Part shown: in pieces, positions 1-6,610 of the stretch
Layout of the letters: each line of letters starts with the position of its first letter
How positions within the stretch are numbered: position 1 is the first letter of the stretch
NCBI GenBank assembly: GCA_003024985.2
Contig: PXIH01S0040414.1
Reading direction: 5' to 3' (one strand)
DNA length: 10,115 nt
From: Euperipatoides rowelli
Lineage: Eukaryota > Onychophora > Udeonychophora > Euonychophora > Peripatopsidae
Translations under genes and position numbers: made by a program
Notes under the pieces: model-generated
The model's input: only the letters and a program-made list of their open reading frames with translations
What the model was told of the DNA's origin: nothing
Databases searched by the model: none

Positions 1-133
1 CCTTTGCCCCCCCCCCTTCCCCTGGAATTTAGCCTAAAGTTGTGTCCCTTACACCTCAATTTTTGAAAGAATAAATTGTGGGTGAATTTCACTGACAAGG
101 TAGAGCTTGTGTAAAAATTAGTTGACACCCCTG
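1..133. mobile_element. Probable terminal fragment of a hAT-superfamily DNA transposon, cut by the window edge
   Basis: Read on the minus strand, this segment starts CAGGGGTGTCAACTAATTTT. That is the kind of terminus typical of hAT-Charlie elements (CAGGGGTGTCAA...). The 8 bases just outside it (134-141, CTATAGTA) fit the hAT target preference, which centres on TnTAG. The element would extend leftwards beyond position 1, so neither the second inverted end nor the partner target duplication can be seen. No transposase similarity is visible in the 133 bases present. A run of ten C (7-16) lies inside it. The call rests on one terminus and is tentative; a chance CAGGGGTGTC match is possible. Confidence 0.35.
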
Positions 134-435
134 CTATAGTACATATTGTGACCAAACTTGAACATACTCGAATCTTAGTAGGCTATATATTCGCCCCAAC
201 TCGACTCATTTATAAAATTCTCTACTTGCACGCCCCTAGTATTTAAGGGTGTTCATGACAGGTCTTATAGGAGTTCTATTTAGTTTAGATAACTTTCCTC
301 TTGATACATACAAACTTCAGAGTTTGTATTGTTTGATATCAAATTTTAAAAATCTAAAATTCTTGTAGGAGTTGTATATAGTCCCTTAAATGTTCAGCAC
401 AAGCTAATGAGGAGTACGGTATTGCTAAACATTGA
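134..435. other. AT-rich stretch without a recognisable gene
   Basis: No frame here looks coding. Around 229-239 the sequence TGCACGCCCCTAG resembles the inward-facing end of another hAT element, preceded by TCGA-containing motifs (about 167-205), but no partner end was found. The 5' boundary of the LINE that follows is not sharp, so its outer part may reach back into this stretch beyond recognition. Confidence 0.5.
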
Positions 436-561
436 GACATCACTCAGAAATTTAAAAATGAAAATTACATTGATTTCATCTTATTGGGAGATTTCAATCT
501 TCCTGAAATATCATGGAATGATAAACATCATAAATATCCATCCATTTATCTCTTTTGGTAA
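436..561 (+). pseudogene. LINE endonuclease fragment (APE/EEP domain, GDFN motif)
   Basis: Frame 1 is open from 436 to the TAA at 559-561 and reads YIDFILLGDFNLPEISWND between about 466 and 522. The G-D-F-N segment carries the catalytic Asp and Asn of the exonuclease-endonuclease-phosphatase fold that nicks target DNA in LINEs. Everything N-terminal to it, including the first metal-binding Asn and Glu, is absent. The frame is lost near 550 and the domain continues in another frame. The stop just upstream (433-435) means no usable start exists. Confidence 0.75.
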
Positions 562-845
562 CTAAGAATTTGATAATTCAAAATATAAATACAAATACTC
601 GTTTCAGAATTGGATATAGATCATTAATTGATCTAGTTTTCAACATGACAACACAATCATTAGATGAAATAATGATTGATACCCCACTTGGAAAAGGCAA
701 TCACACTTTAATACAATTTGTCATTAATACAAAAGAAAAATGTGATATCAAACAAAAAACTAAATATTTTCTAATTCATAAAAATAAAGATTATAAAAAT
801 ATTAATAATGAACTAAGGAAATTTTGGATAGATCCTTTTTTCTAA
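555..845 (+). pseudogene. LINE endonuclease C-terminal part and start of linker
   Basis: The open frame starts at a TTG, not an ATG, so it is a continuation after a frameshift rather than an independent gene. It reads NINTNTRFRIGYRSLIDLVF, then later DTPLGKGNHTLIQF. In CR1/L2/Jockey endonucleases this region carries TR.R...S.LDLVF and PLGKSDH..I.F. Here the SDH triad is GNH, so the Asp of the catalytic Asp-His pair is replaced by Asn. The last 25 residues (YFLIHKNKDYKNINNELRKF) match the usual Y...DY..I...L linker start. The frame ends at 843-845. Confidence 0.75.
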
Positions 846-1080
846 TCCTAGAGAAATAAATGATGACTATAGTATGGCTGCCAATTTCATAAATGACATT
901 ATTCACACCACAAATTAAAAGAAAACATATTATTAAAAAAATGGATTAACAAAGATAAATTATTCAAAAAATATATAAAAAATAAAAATGAATATTATCA
1001 CTTCAAGTAAAAAGAAATGATAATCAAAATTAATATAACCAAAAAAAAAAAAAAAGAAAGCAAGAAGAAGTTTTGAAATT
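841..1080 (+). pseudogene. LINE ORF2 linker between endonuclease and reverse transcriptase, frameshifted
   Basis: After the stop at 843-845 the reading moves to frame 1 (NDDYSMAANFINDIIHTTN, stop at 916-918). It then moves to frame 0, where 921-1010 reads KKWINKDKLFKKYIKNKNEY. This W...K.L.KK.IK..N..Y pattern is the lysine-rich connector that precedes the RT in this LINE group. An A14 run (1040-1053) lies inside. From about 1080 to 1185 no RT motif can be found where the fingers and first palm motifs should be, so a deletion lies here. Confidence 0.6.
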
Positions 1081-1191
1081 AAAATTCTAAAAAATGCTAT
1101 CCATGATAAAAACTCTATATAAACTTATAAAACAAGATGGCATAAATAATTTTAGGAAAATAGGTAGTATTATTCACAACCCTCTTATATA

Positions 1192-1461
1192 AGAAAGGGA
1201 GTACCAAAGGAAGCATATCTGTCTACCTTGCTGTTTAATATTCATTTGGTTGATCTAGCCAATGACAACTTATCACAAATACTCATTTATGCTGATGACA
1301 AAAATTTTCAAACATATTAGGAACTTTGATGATTGTAATACACTTCAGGCAGATTTAAATAAAATTAATACGTGGTATTATGTAAATAAACTTATTAATC
1401 TAAAGGAATCTGTCATGATGCAATTTAAATTAAAAAAATATCAAGGCAACATATGAAATTG
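1192..1461 (+). pseudogene. LINE reverse transcriptase, palm remnant with YADD box
   Basis: Frame 1 reads RKGVPKEAYLSTLLFNIHLV to about 1248 and then DLANDNLSQILIYADD to 1299. It is the counterpart of the family's G(V/I)PQGS.LSPLLFNI...DL...L..YADD. The GS of PQGS is replaced by EA, consistent with a compensated indel or plain decay. YADD carries the two adjacent catalytic Asp residues. A stop at 1318-1320 follows, and frame 2 then gives NFDDCNTLQADLNKINTWYY to about 1382 and on to LKESVMMQF, the expected thumb-side ...LQ.DL..I..W...N.L.LN..KS..M.F. The upstream catalytic Asp is in the deleted part. Confidence 0.8.
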
Positions 1462-2088
1462 GTAATGAAAAAATCAAACAAGGGACATATCATAAATATC
1501 TAGGTGTGATATTTTATGAATAAAATTATTCTGTCAACATGCATTATCAGTTATGAACAAAAATTTGGGCCAATAAATACATTATTAAATTCATTAATCT
1601 TCACAGCTTTAGATTCATCTATAATATATACTGTATACAACCTAGTGTACATTATTGTAGTGACATTATAGATATCCTCTTAGATTCTAACAAAATTGAA
1701 AGGACACACCGTAAAATTACCAAACAAGTCAATAATCAATTTATGTTGGATTACAAAAAGAGAATAGATAAGATAGAAATGTTGATGTTTTTTCAAAGGA
1801 GGTGGTTTAATAATTTAATACTGATGTACAAAAAGATTATAATCAGAAGTATTATTGATAATTGTATAAAATTAATTTGGGTAGAAAATTAAGGGGACAT
1901 ACAGTAGATTTAAATTGATTGTAGAAAGATACAAAACTAGAAAAAATAAATTTTCCATATATTATATAAGTATACATACATGGAATGATTTTCCTGATGA
2001 ATTCTTTGATAGATCTTTGTCATTTTTTAAGAAAAATGTTGAATATTATTTGTGGAATTTGTTAGCCACCTTAGAGGGTGATTTTTGA
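1449..2088 (+). pseudogene. LINE reverse transcriptase thumb and C-terminal tail
   Basis: Frame 0 runs from 1449 to the stop at 1890-1892 with internal stops at 1521-1523 and 1554-1556. It reads EKIKQGTYHKYLGVIF, later a His/Tyr segment (QPSVHYCSDIIDILL), then LDYKKRIDKIEMLMFFQRRW. This follows the CR1/L2/Jockey pattern KYLGV...Y...I.P...Y......L..R....L. A shift gives GRKLRGHTVDLN (about 1878-1916). Frame 1 then ends the protein with TWNDFPDEFFDRSLSFFKKN and the stop TGA at 2086-2088. The C-terminal WN.LP.....S...FK signature is characteristic. At least two frameshifts and several stops make it non-functional. Confidence 0.75.
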
Positions 2089-2180
2089 TGTTTGTGTTTT
2101 TATGTATTGTTTTATTATACCTATGTATTGAACAAGAATGTAATTCTGTTCAATAAAGGTTTTTATTTATTTATTTTATA
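2089..2180 (+). promoter_or_regulatory. LINE 3' UTR with polyadenylation signal and TTTA-type tail
   Basis: The 3' UTR after the ORF2 stop is about 60 bases. AATAAA lies at 2152-2157 and is followed directly by GG and a TTTTATTTATTTATTTTATA tail (about 2160-2180). Short UTRs with a simple-repeat 3' end, rather than a pure poly(A), are common in CR1/L2-like LINEs and mark the point where target-primed reverse transcription began. This fixes the 3' boundary of the insertion to within a few bases. Confidence 0.65.
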
Positions 2181-2904
2181 ACCTTAGGTTAAGTTAGTAA
2201 TATTGGTGGCTATAAGTCATAGACGTTTTGCACCTAAATCAATCCATTGTAGTATTTATCATACGTTAATCAGTAGGTTATTTCAGAATTTACAGATCCT
2301 AAGAGTTATAAAATGATGTCTCATCTGTATATGTGAGTACTCTAGCTCAATCTTAAAGTAATGTCCCCTTAAAGAAAACTAATTAGGCTGAGTAAATAGT
2401 TTGTTGATATTTTTTCAACTATTATCTTATATGAAAATTTAATTTCTTCTCATTTGACGCTGTTCATGCGTAACAAATCTGTAGCTTAAGCACTCCCTCA
2501 ACAATGATAATGATGTATTGTAAAGAATTGCAAGCACTGCAATTACAATTCAAACTTGAAAGTAAACAAAAGAAGTGAAGAATTTATACTGTCAGAACGT
2601 GAAATCATAGATGACAAACAAAATTATTAATTTGTAAAATAAAACTGCAAACTGTTTACTATTTTGTTTGTTTATACATTTAGAGATTCTTTCTAAAAAA
2701 AAAGCCTTGTGGATTCAATTATTTTTTAATTGAACAGTCATATATCTTCATTTTGAATTTCATGCCTGTGTCTATTTTGAAAAATGATGATGATGATAAT
2801 GTAATATTCCAGCTAAAACAATAAGAAATCACGTGAACAAGCAAGACACGATTATATAATATTAAAATAAAAATAATTAAAAGCAAACTATCACTAAATA
2901 GCTC
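2181..2904. other. Intergenic AT-rich DNA, no gene seen
   Basis: No frame has plausible coding composition. A 66-codon minus-strand frame (2719-2919) is hydrophobic and low-complexity, with no motif, and I take it to be chance. Around 2455-2490 the sequence is briefly less AT-rich (GACGCTGTTCATGCGT) without recognisable identity. Confidence 0.5.
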
Positions 2905-3128
2905 TTTAAAAAGTAACATACTATTGCATTCAATATTATTACCTCCCCCTTCTCATTATCAACTCATACATAACTGGACTAGTTTGAAGTTTGTCGTATC
3001 TGTTTTTTGATTTTTTTATAACCCATAAAATTATTATAAACTGTGTTTTAAAAAATACTGCATTCAACATTGTTTCTCCCCTCTCCTCGCCATTCTCAAT
3101 TCCTATACATCAGGCTTGGCTTGAAAAT
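2905..3128. repeat. Diverged tandem pair, period about 134 bp
   Basis: Two segments align over about 80 bases: 2905-2990 and 3046-3128. Shared landmarks are TTTAAAAA, then TACT..GCATTCAA(T/C)ATT, then a C/T-rich run (CTCCCCCTTCTC against CTCCCCTCTCCTCGCC). After these come ATTCTCAATTC/ATTATCAACTC, CATACAT/TATACAT and T(A/G)GTTTGAA/TGGCTTGAA. The GCATTCAA anchors are 134 bases apart (2926 and 3060). Differences are numerous, so the duplication is old. Reverse-complemented, the C/T-rich part loosely resembles G-rich stretches at 4605-4670, 5870-5960 and 9260-9295. Confidence 0.5.
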
Positions 3129-3176
3129 CCCCCCTCCCCACACCGCCACCATTTCTAGCATGTCAATGCCAGTTTA

Positions 3177-3211
3177 TAATTAATGTCAAGTTTTTAGTGT
3201 GACATTAATTA
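3177..3211. repeat. Perfect inverted repeat, 12-bp arms with 11-base loop
   Basis: TAATTAATGTCA at 3177-3188 is exactly complementary to TGACATTAATTA at 3200-3211, with an 11-base spacer. It could form a hairpin or cruciform. No flanking terminator, gene or transposon feature gives it a role. In DNA this AT-rich a palindrome of this size by chance is uncommon but not impossible. Confidence 0.7.
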
Positions 3212-4445
3212 GAAGCATGCATAAAACACCAGATGTGCAGACTTTATTTACAGACCAGGTATGCAGGTAAATTGTAGCATGTATGGGGAACTTTAGTCTA
3301 GCGTTTGTCTTTTATGGTCAGCTGGGAGCAACAAGCCCTCAAATTTGGAATGTCTGCAGTAATATTCCTAAAATGGAAAAACTCCAAGAAGCTTAAGTAA
3401 TATTGTGAAAATTTTGTTTATAAGAAATGAACCAGAATTTATAGTTTGTAGACCTAGAATGGAACATTACAGTTCAAGAAAGATTTAATTGATGATTATT
3501 TTATGTATTACTGTTCTAGAATAAATTTATTTTATATATTTTTTTAAAAAAAGGCTAGAATTTATGAAGGCAAATGGATAGCTATTCAGCTTCATCAGAA
3601 AGAAATATATTAGAACTGGGCCATTGTTCAAAAATAAATTCAGTTTACAGTATATTAAAAATATAGAAATAATACATAAAATGTTCATTGAGCATATTCT
3701 GAGTTGTAAAATAATTCAAATTTCAAATAATTTTTAAGTTTTATACTTCCATTTAGCCATTTTGTAATCTATTTTACTCTTCGATTGAAAAATAGTCCTT
3801 TCTATAAAAATGACTATCCTGATTCATAAAATAATTATAATCCACAATATTAGAGACTAGATATTAACTTAGTTTAAAGTAAAAAATTACTTAAAATACA
3901 TAAATATTTTCTATCAATCAAACAAAGAATGTTTAAATTAGTATGCAAATTATGAATTCCTTCAAACACCATTTTTAACATTCTTTTTATAATTAAAAAA
4001 TGATAGGCATTGGATAACCTATGTGTGAACTATATTTTAAAGAAAAAATATTTACAAATTTGACAAGGAACTGTCATTGGGTTTGAGGTTTTAATCTACA
4101 ATAGAAAAGAGCAATGGTCACCATCTATCTGATAAGTTCAAAGTCAAGACCAAAACTTGAAAGTGGCAACTCCCAAATCAGTTCAAAGAAATTGGCAAAC
4201 AGGGCAGTTGTTTTGTTTAATTTTCTTTACTTCTATAAAACATTTAAAAAAAATGCTGTAAATAACAAGCAATAGCTTTGGTAAACATCCAAGTTTGATG
4301 ATTAATATACTTTAAGATTATACTACAGTGAAAACTTAGCATGTTATAAGCAAATATTTTTTGTTAAAAAAATTAATCAAAATGTATGTATCAGTATCTA
4401 TATTTGCATTCGTACATATTCATTCATAGCTTAAAATTGTATACA
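3212..4445. other. Intergenic AT-rich DNA, no gene seen
   Basis: No coding frame, RNA gene or transposon motif could be supported. A slightly less AT-rich patch at 3220-3370 (containing ACAGACCAGGTATGCAGG) looks partly like the reverse complement of 4712-4735 (CAGGCATATCCTGGTCTACAG), hinting at a shared old repeat. The remainder is A/T-rich spacer with many homopolymer A and T runs. Confidence 0.5.
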
Positions 4446-4575
4446 CTTGAGGGAGGCATTACAATCCTATTTATTAATCTTCAAGCTAATCATATCTTTT
4501 CAATTAAAGCTCAAATCCATAGATAATTACTTCCCAAGTAGTAAAGAATATTTAAAACTTGATAAACTTTAAATT
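4446..4575. repeat. Copy A of a roughly 135-bp dispersed/tandem repeat family
   Basis: This segment aligns with 8178-8300. Both start C(T/A)(T/A)GAGGG and share ATTACAAT. Both then have CAAT(T/A)AAAG(C/T)TCAAAT and CAT(A/T)GATAATTA, followed by TT(C/T)CCA.GTA.TAAAGA.AT and ACTTGATAA/AATTGATAA. The similarity also reaches about 30 bases upstream (CATTCATAGCTTAAAATTG against CATTCTTTATCTTACCATT). The many substitutions indicate an old duplication. The unit has no obvious coding capacity. Confidence 0.55.
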
Positions 4576-4767
4576 TTATTCTTAATATAGGGATCAACCA
4601 TCATTTGAGAGGGGGGGGGGAGTGAATAAACATGACTATTGGTGATAGAGGAGGGGGTTGAAATGGGGTCATAATTTAAAAAAAACATATGTCTTTATAG
4701 TAAATTAAATACAGGCATATCCTGGTCTACAGACCCTCGTGTACATGCATATTTACAGTAGCACTGG

Positions 4768-4801
4768 CATACACCTGTTCAGGCACCATACACCTGTTCA
4801 G
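4768..4801 (+). repeat. Short tandem duplication CATACACCTGTTCAG
   Basis: The 15-mer CATACACCTGTTCAG occurs at 4768-4782 and again at 4787-4801, a 19-base period with GCAC between. The 11-mer TGTTCAGGCAC spanning the first copy recurs exactly at about 8383-8393, downstream of the 8178-8300 repeat unit. Homology between these two regions may therefore extend past the units themselves. Confidence 0.75.
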
Positions 4802-4922
4802 AATATTTGTTTCACTTTATTTTAGAAAAATATATTAAACAATGTAAATATATTTCATCACTTGCTTAATATACTGTATCGGTTATGTATCTTTTTTAGT
4901 TTTATTAATGAATTAATAAATT

Positions 4923-4930
4923 GTCTAAAC
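4923..4930 (+). repeat. Left target-site duplication of the hAT-Charlie element
   Basis: GTCTAAAC immediately precedes the CAGG terminus and matches GTTTAAAC (5826-5833) at 7 of 8 positions. An 8-bp duplication of form nTnTAnAn is what hAT-Charlie transposases generate. Confidence 0.8.
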
Positions 4931-5825
4931 CAGGCTTGTCCAACCTGTGGCCCGAGGGCCACATGCAGCCCAGGATGGTTACGAATGTAGCCCAACACAA
5001 AATCTACAACTTATTTAAAACATTATGAGATTTTTTTTGCGATTATAATTGCAAACATTTCAGCCAGAAGAAATTTAAAACTGTTAAAAATTAACTAATA
5101 AAATAAAGAGCAAGAGACTCTGTTACAATGTCAGGTAAAATGAATTGGGAAAAAGAATTCCAGTGTGTATTGTATACCAGTCATAGTGCCACCACACGCT
5201 ATACACTCTTGCTATTTGTATGCATGTCTCTTTACTGGACTTTTATAAGACATATCTTCCCACAGACAAATATCACTGGTTTCACAATCACGCCTTATTC
5301 ATGTCATCACTTTTTGGAAACATCTAGGTTTGTGAGCAACTATTTTCAAGGATGAATCACACAAAGAGTAAAATTAGAACCCAAATATTTGATGAGCACC
5401 TTGAGAACTCACTGAGAATTACAACTACTTCCATCAAACCAGATAATGATAGCATTAGTTTCTCAACAAACAATGTCAAATAGCCCACCAGTTTTATGTT
5501 GCACTCTTTTCTTTTACTTTTATAATAAAAAATATTTTAAAAAAAAATTAATAAAGTTTTATTACTTAGTGTATATTTTCTATATAAGTGATCACAAACT
5601 TGTGACCTTCTCGATGATTTTAAAAGACTTCCAAATTGGGCGGCGCATAATTAGGATTATAGGAGGTTTTTTTTCTCATCTGTGGTGATGGATATCATGA
5701 AAATTATGCACTGACCTTTTTTTTTTCCTTTCTCATCAGTTAGTGTTGGTGTATTTATATATAGCCTAATACAATTCTTCTACTTGCAATGTGGCCCAGG
5801 GAAGTCCAAAGATTGCACATCCCTG
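4931..5825 (+). mobile_element. hAT-Charlie DNA transposon, MER30-like ends, internally deleted (895 bp)
   Basis: The left end CAGGCTTGTCCAACCTGTGG and the reverse complement of the right end, CAGGGATGTGCAATCTTTGG, agree at 15 of 20 positions. Both ends sit directly inside an 8-bp target duplication. The subterminal sequence has GGCCCGAGGGCC (8-bp arms 4946-4953/4956-4963), CAGCCCAGGATGG, GCCCAACACAAA, AAAACATTATGAGATTTTTT and, near the right end, AATGTGGCCCAGGGAAG. From memory this closely follows the MER30/Charlie-type consensus known from mammals. The interior keeps only a broken C-terminal piece of the transposase, so this is a deleted copy that could move only if an autonomous relative supplied enzyme. 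Orientation is set by the transposase remnant. It lies between two units of the 135-bp repeat family. Confidence 0.92.
5187..5505 (+). pseudogene. hAT-Charlie transposase, C-terminal remnant with dimerisation motif
   Basis: In frame 0, 5229-5324 reads SLLDFYKTYLPTDKYHWFHN then HALFMSSLFGNI. A stop at 5325-5327 follows, then VCEQLFSRMNHTKSKIRTQI and FDEHLENSLRI (5328-5420). This is the conserved end of hAT-Charlie transposases: a LLDFY...DKY segment, then SLFGST(Y/F)(V/L)CEQLFS.MK..KS..R..L.D.HL...LR. That region forms the C-terminal hAT dimerisation part next to the last catalytic Glu (the E of CEQ in the usual assignment). A frameshift near 5450 moves to frame 1, which reads ALVSQQTMSN, the usual last residues. 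The stop, the frameshift, and the missing N-terminal zinc finger and DDE core make it inactive. The two apparent open frames here (5128-5355 and 5446-5688) start in the wrong phase and are not genes. Confidence 0.85.
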
Positions 5826-5833
5826 GTTTAAAC
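5826..5833 (+). repeat. Right target-site duplication of the hAT-Charlie element
   Basis: GTTTAAAC directly follows the ...CATCCCTG terminus and pairs with GTCTAAAC at 4923-4930 (one mismatch). Together they fix the insertion boundaries to the base. Confidence 0.8.
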
Positions 5834-5995
5834 TGTTAAATTAATTTTTTTTGTTTTATGGAAGAAGGTTGGGGGGGGGGGAGAAAATTTGTGATGTATA
5901 TTCACATATGGAGTATTAAATTACGTGATAAGTTGTGATGAGGGGATGGGGTAAAAATAAGAAAAAAATTGTGTAATATAGTTTATGGATTTGCA

Positions 5996-6131
5996 CTAGA
6001 GGCACTACCATCGTTATTGTATTCAATTCTATTTGTTTATCTGTTTATTAATCAAATCTCATTTAAAATCTATATTCATTGATTTAATAATTTTGAAAAA
6101 CACTTTATTTCTTTGCATACAATTTTATTCA
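5996..6131. repeat. Copy B of the roughly 135-bp repeat family
   Basis: It starts CTAGAGGCACTA and contains TTATTGTATTC, ATCTGTTTATT and TCATTTAAA. These positions correspond to TTATTGCATTC, ATCTGCTTATT and TCATTTAAA of the unit at 8043-8177. A second unit appears to start at 6132 (CTAAAGGTATTAGGACTATT), 136 bases later. That one departs from the family after about 26 bases, where the gene-like segment and the purine array begin. Confidence 0.5.
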
Positions 6132-6157
6132 CTAAAGGTATTAGGACTATTATTGGA
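6132..6157 (+). repeat. Start of a 135-bp unit, truncated; near-duplicate of 8043-8068
   Basis: These 26 bases match 8043-8068 at all but about four positions: CTAAAGG(T/A)ATTAGGA(C/T)TATTATTG(G/C)(A). They lie on either side of the 1.9-kb block formed by the gene-like segment and the A/G-rich array. They are either the two broken edges of one repeat unit or a long direct flank duplication. Confidence 0.55.
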
Positions 6158-6610
6158 TGAGGAAAGAGAAATAGCTTTCAGTGCCCGAAGGTATTGTAAA
6201 TGCCCCAGGGTCACTGTCAAAAATACTGATGGACTTGATATTCTAGTCTTTGGATAGAATTTCAAGGAAGTAGGGATGGCTATTCTCTCTAAAATTCACG
6301 GAAGGCAAGCCTCCACATTGATCTCCCCTGAGCAACAACATTCAGTTTTGGATGGTGGAAGAGTTAGTATATGGTAAACAGTGAAAGTCTGGGACTCTTT
6401 CAGGTACAAGTCATACATCAATTACTCCTGAGGAAGGCCATTAACAACCTCCTCAGTATATTTTTTCAGAGCCTGAATCAACATTCTCTAGCTATAGTTA
6501 TAATGGCCATAAATCAGCACAGCATGTGGATAGTGTAGCATGAATTGGAAATAATAAGCCTAAGGAATATAGTGGTGGACTACATAGTAGGAAATATAGA
6601 GGATTTCAAG
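6150..6610 (+). pseudogene. Gene-like segment, unidentified, no intact reading frame
   Basis: This stretch is clearly less AT-rich than its surroundings, and its translated composition looks like protein. One frame gives LLLDEEREIAFSARRYCKCP and RVTVKNTDGLDILVFG up to a stop at 6255-6257. That same frame then gives KEVGMAILSKIHGRQAS and LISPEQQHSVLDGG, ending at a stop at 6375-6377. From about 6385 a second frame gives SGTLSGTSHTSITPEEGH (stop at 6442-6444), QPPQYIFSEPESTFSSYSYN and GHKSAQHVDSVA (stop at 6541-6543), then NNKPKEYSGGLHSRKYRGFQ. The second frame passes without a phase change into the start of the 15-bp array (6609 on). I recognise no family. It may be a decayed exon, a retrocopy fragment, or sequence captured with the array. 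The apparent ATG frame at 6033-6257 begins inside repeat copy B and is not a credible start. Confidence 0.3.

Larger units (their letters stand above)
436..2180 (+). mobile_element. Decayed APE-type LINE retrotransposon (CR1/L2/Jockey group), 5'-truncated and internally deleted
   Basis: Three frames together give a collinear series of LINE ORF2 landmarks. These are an endonuclease stretch LLGDFNLPEISWN (481-519), then SLIDLVF...PLGKGNH (about 621-710), then the linker to about 1050. RT motifs follow: GVPK..LSTLLFNIHLVDL (1198-1254), YADD (1288-1299), DDCNTLQADLNKI..W (about 1330-1376) and KYLGV (about 1494-1508). The tail reads TWNDFPDEF...SLSFFKKN (1978-2040). A stop at 2086-2088 is followed by a short 3' UTR, AATAAA and TTTA repeats. 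Intact relatives have roughly 900-1000 codons in this ORF; here the endonuclease start and RT motifs up to and including the first catalytic Asp are missing. It is a dead copy. Clade assignment beyond the CR1/L2/Jockey group is not possible by eye, and no target duplication was identified. Confidence 0.85.

Noticed and set aside
2719-2919. 66-codon minus-strand open frame with a hydrophobic start
   Set aside because: Low-complexity AT-driven composition, no motif, no neighbouring gene signals, and it overlaps the edge of a diverged tandem pair.
5128-5688. Two plus-strand open frames of 75 and 80 codons as independent small genes
   Set aside because: The transposase match runs in a different phase through the first frame, and only about ten residues at the start of the second match the transposase end. 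They are chance openings in a transposon remnant.
6033-6257. A 74-codon plus-strand ORF as a real gene start
   Set aside because: Its first half is repeat copy B and the truncated unit after it. Only the second half looks protein-like, and the frame is stopped at 6255 before the gene-like sequence ends.
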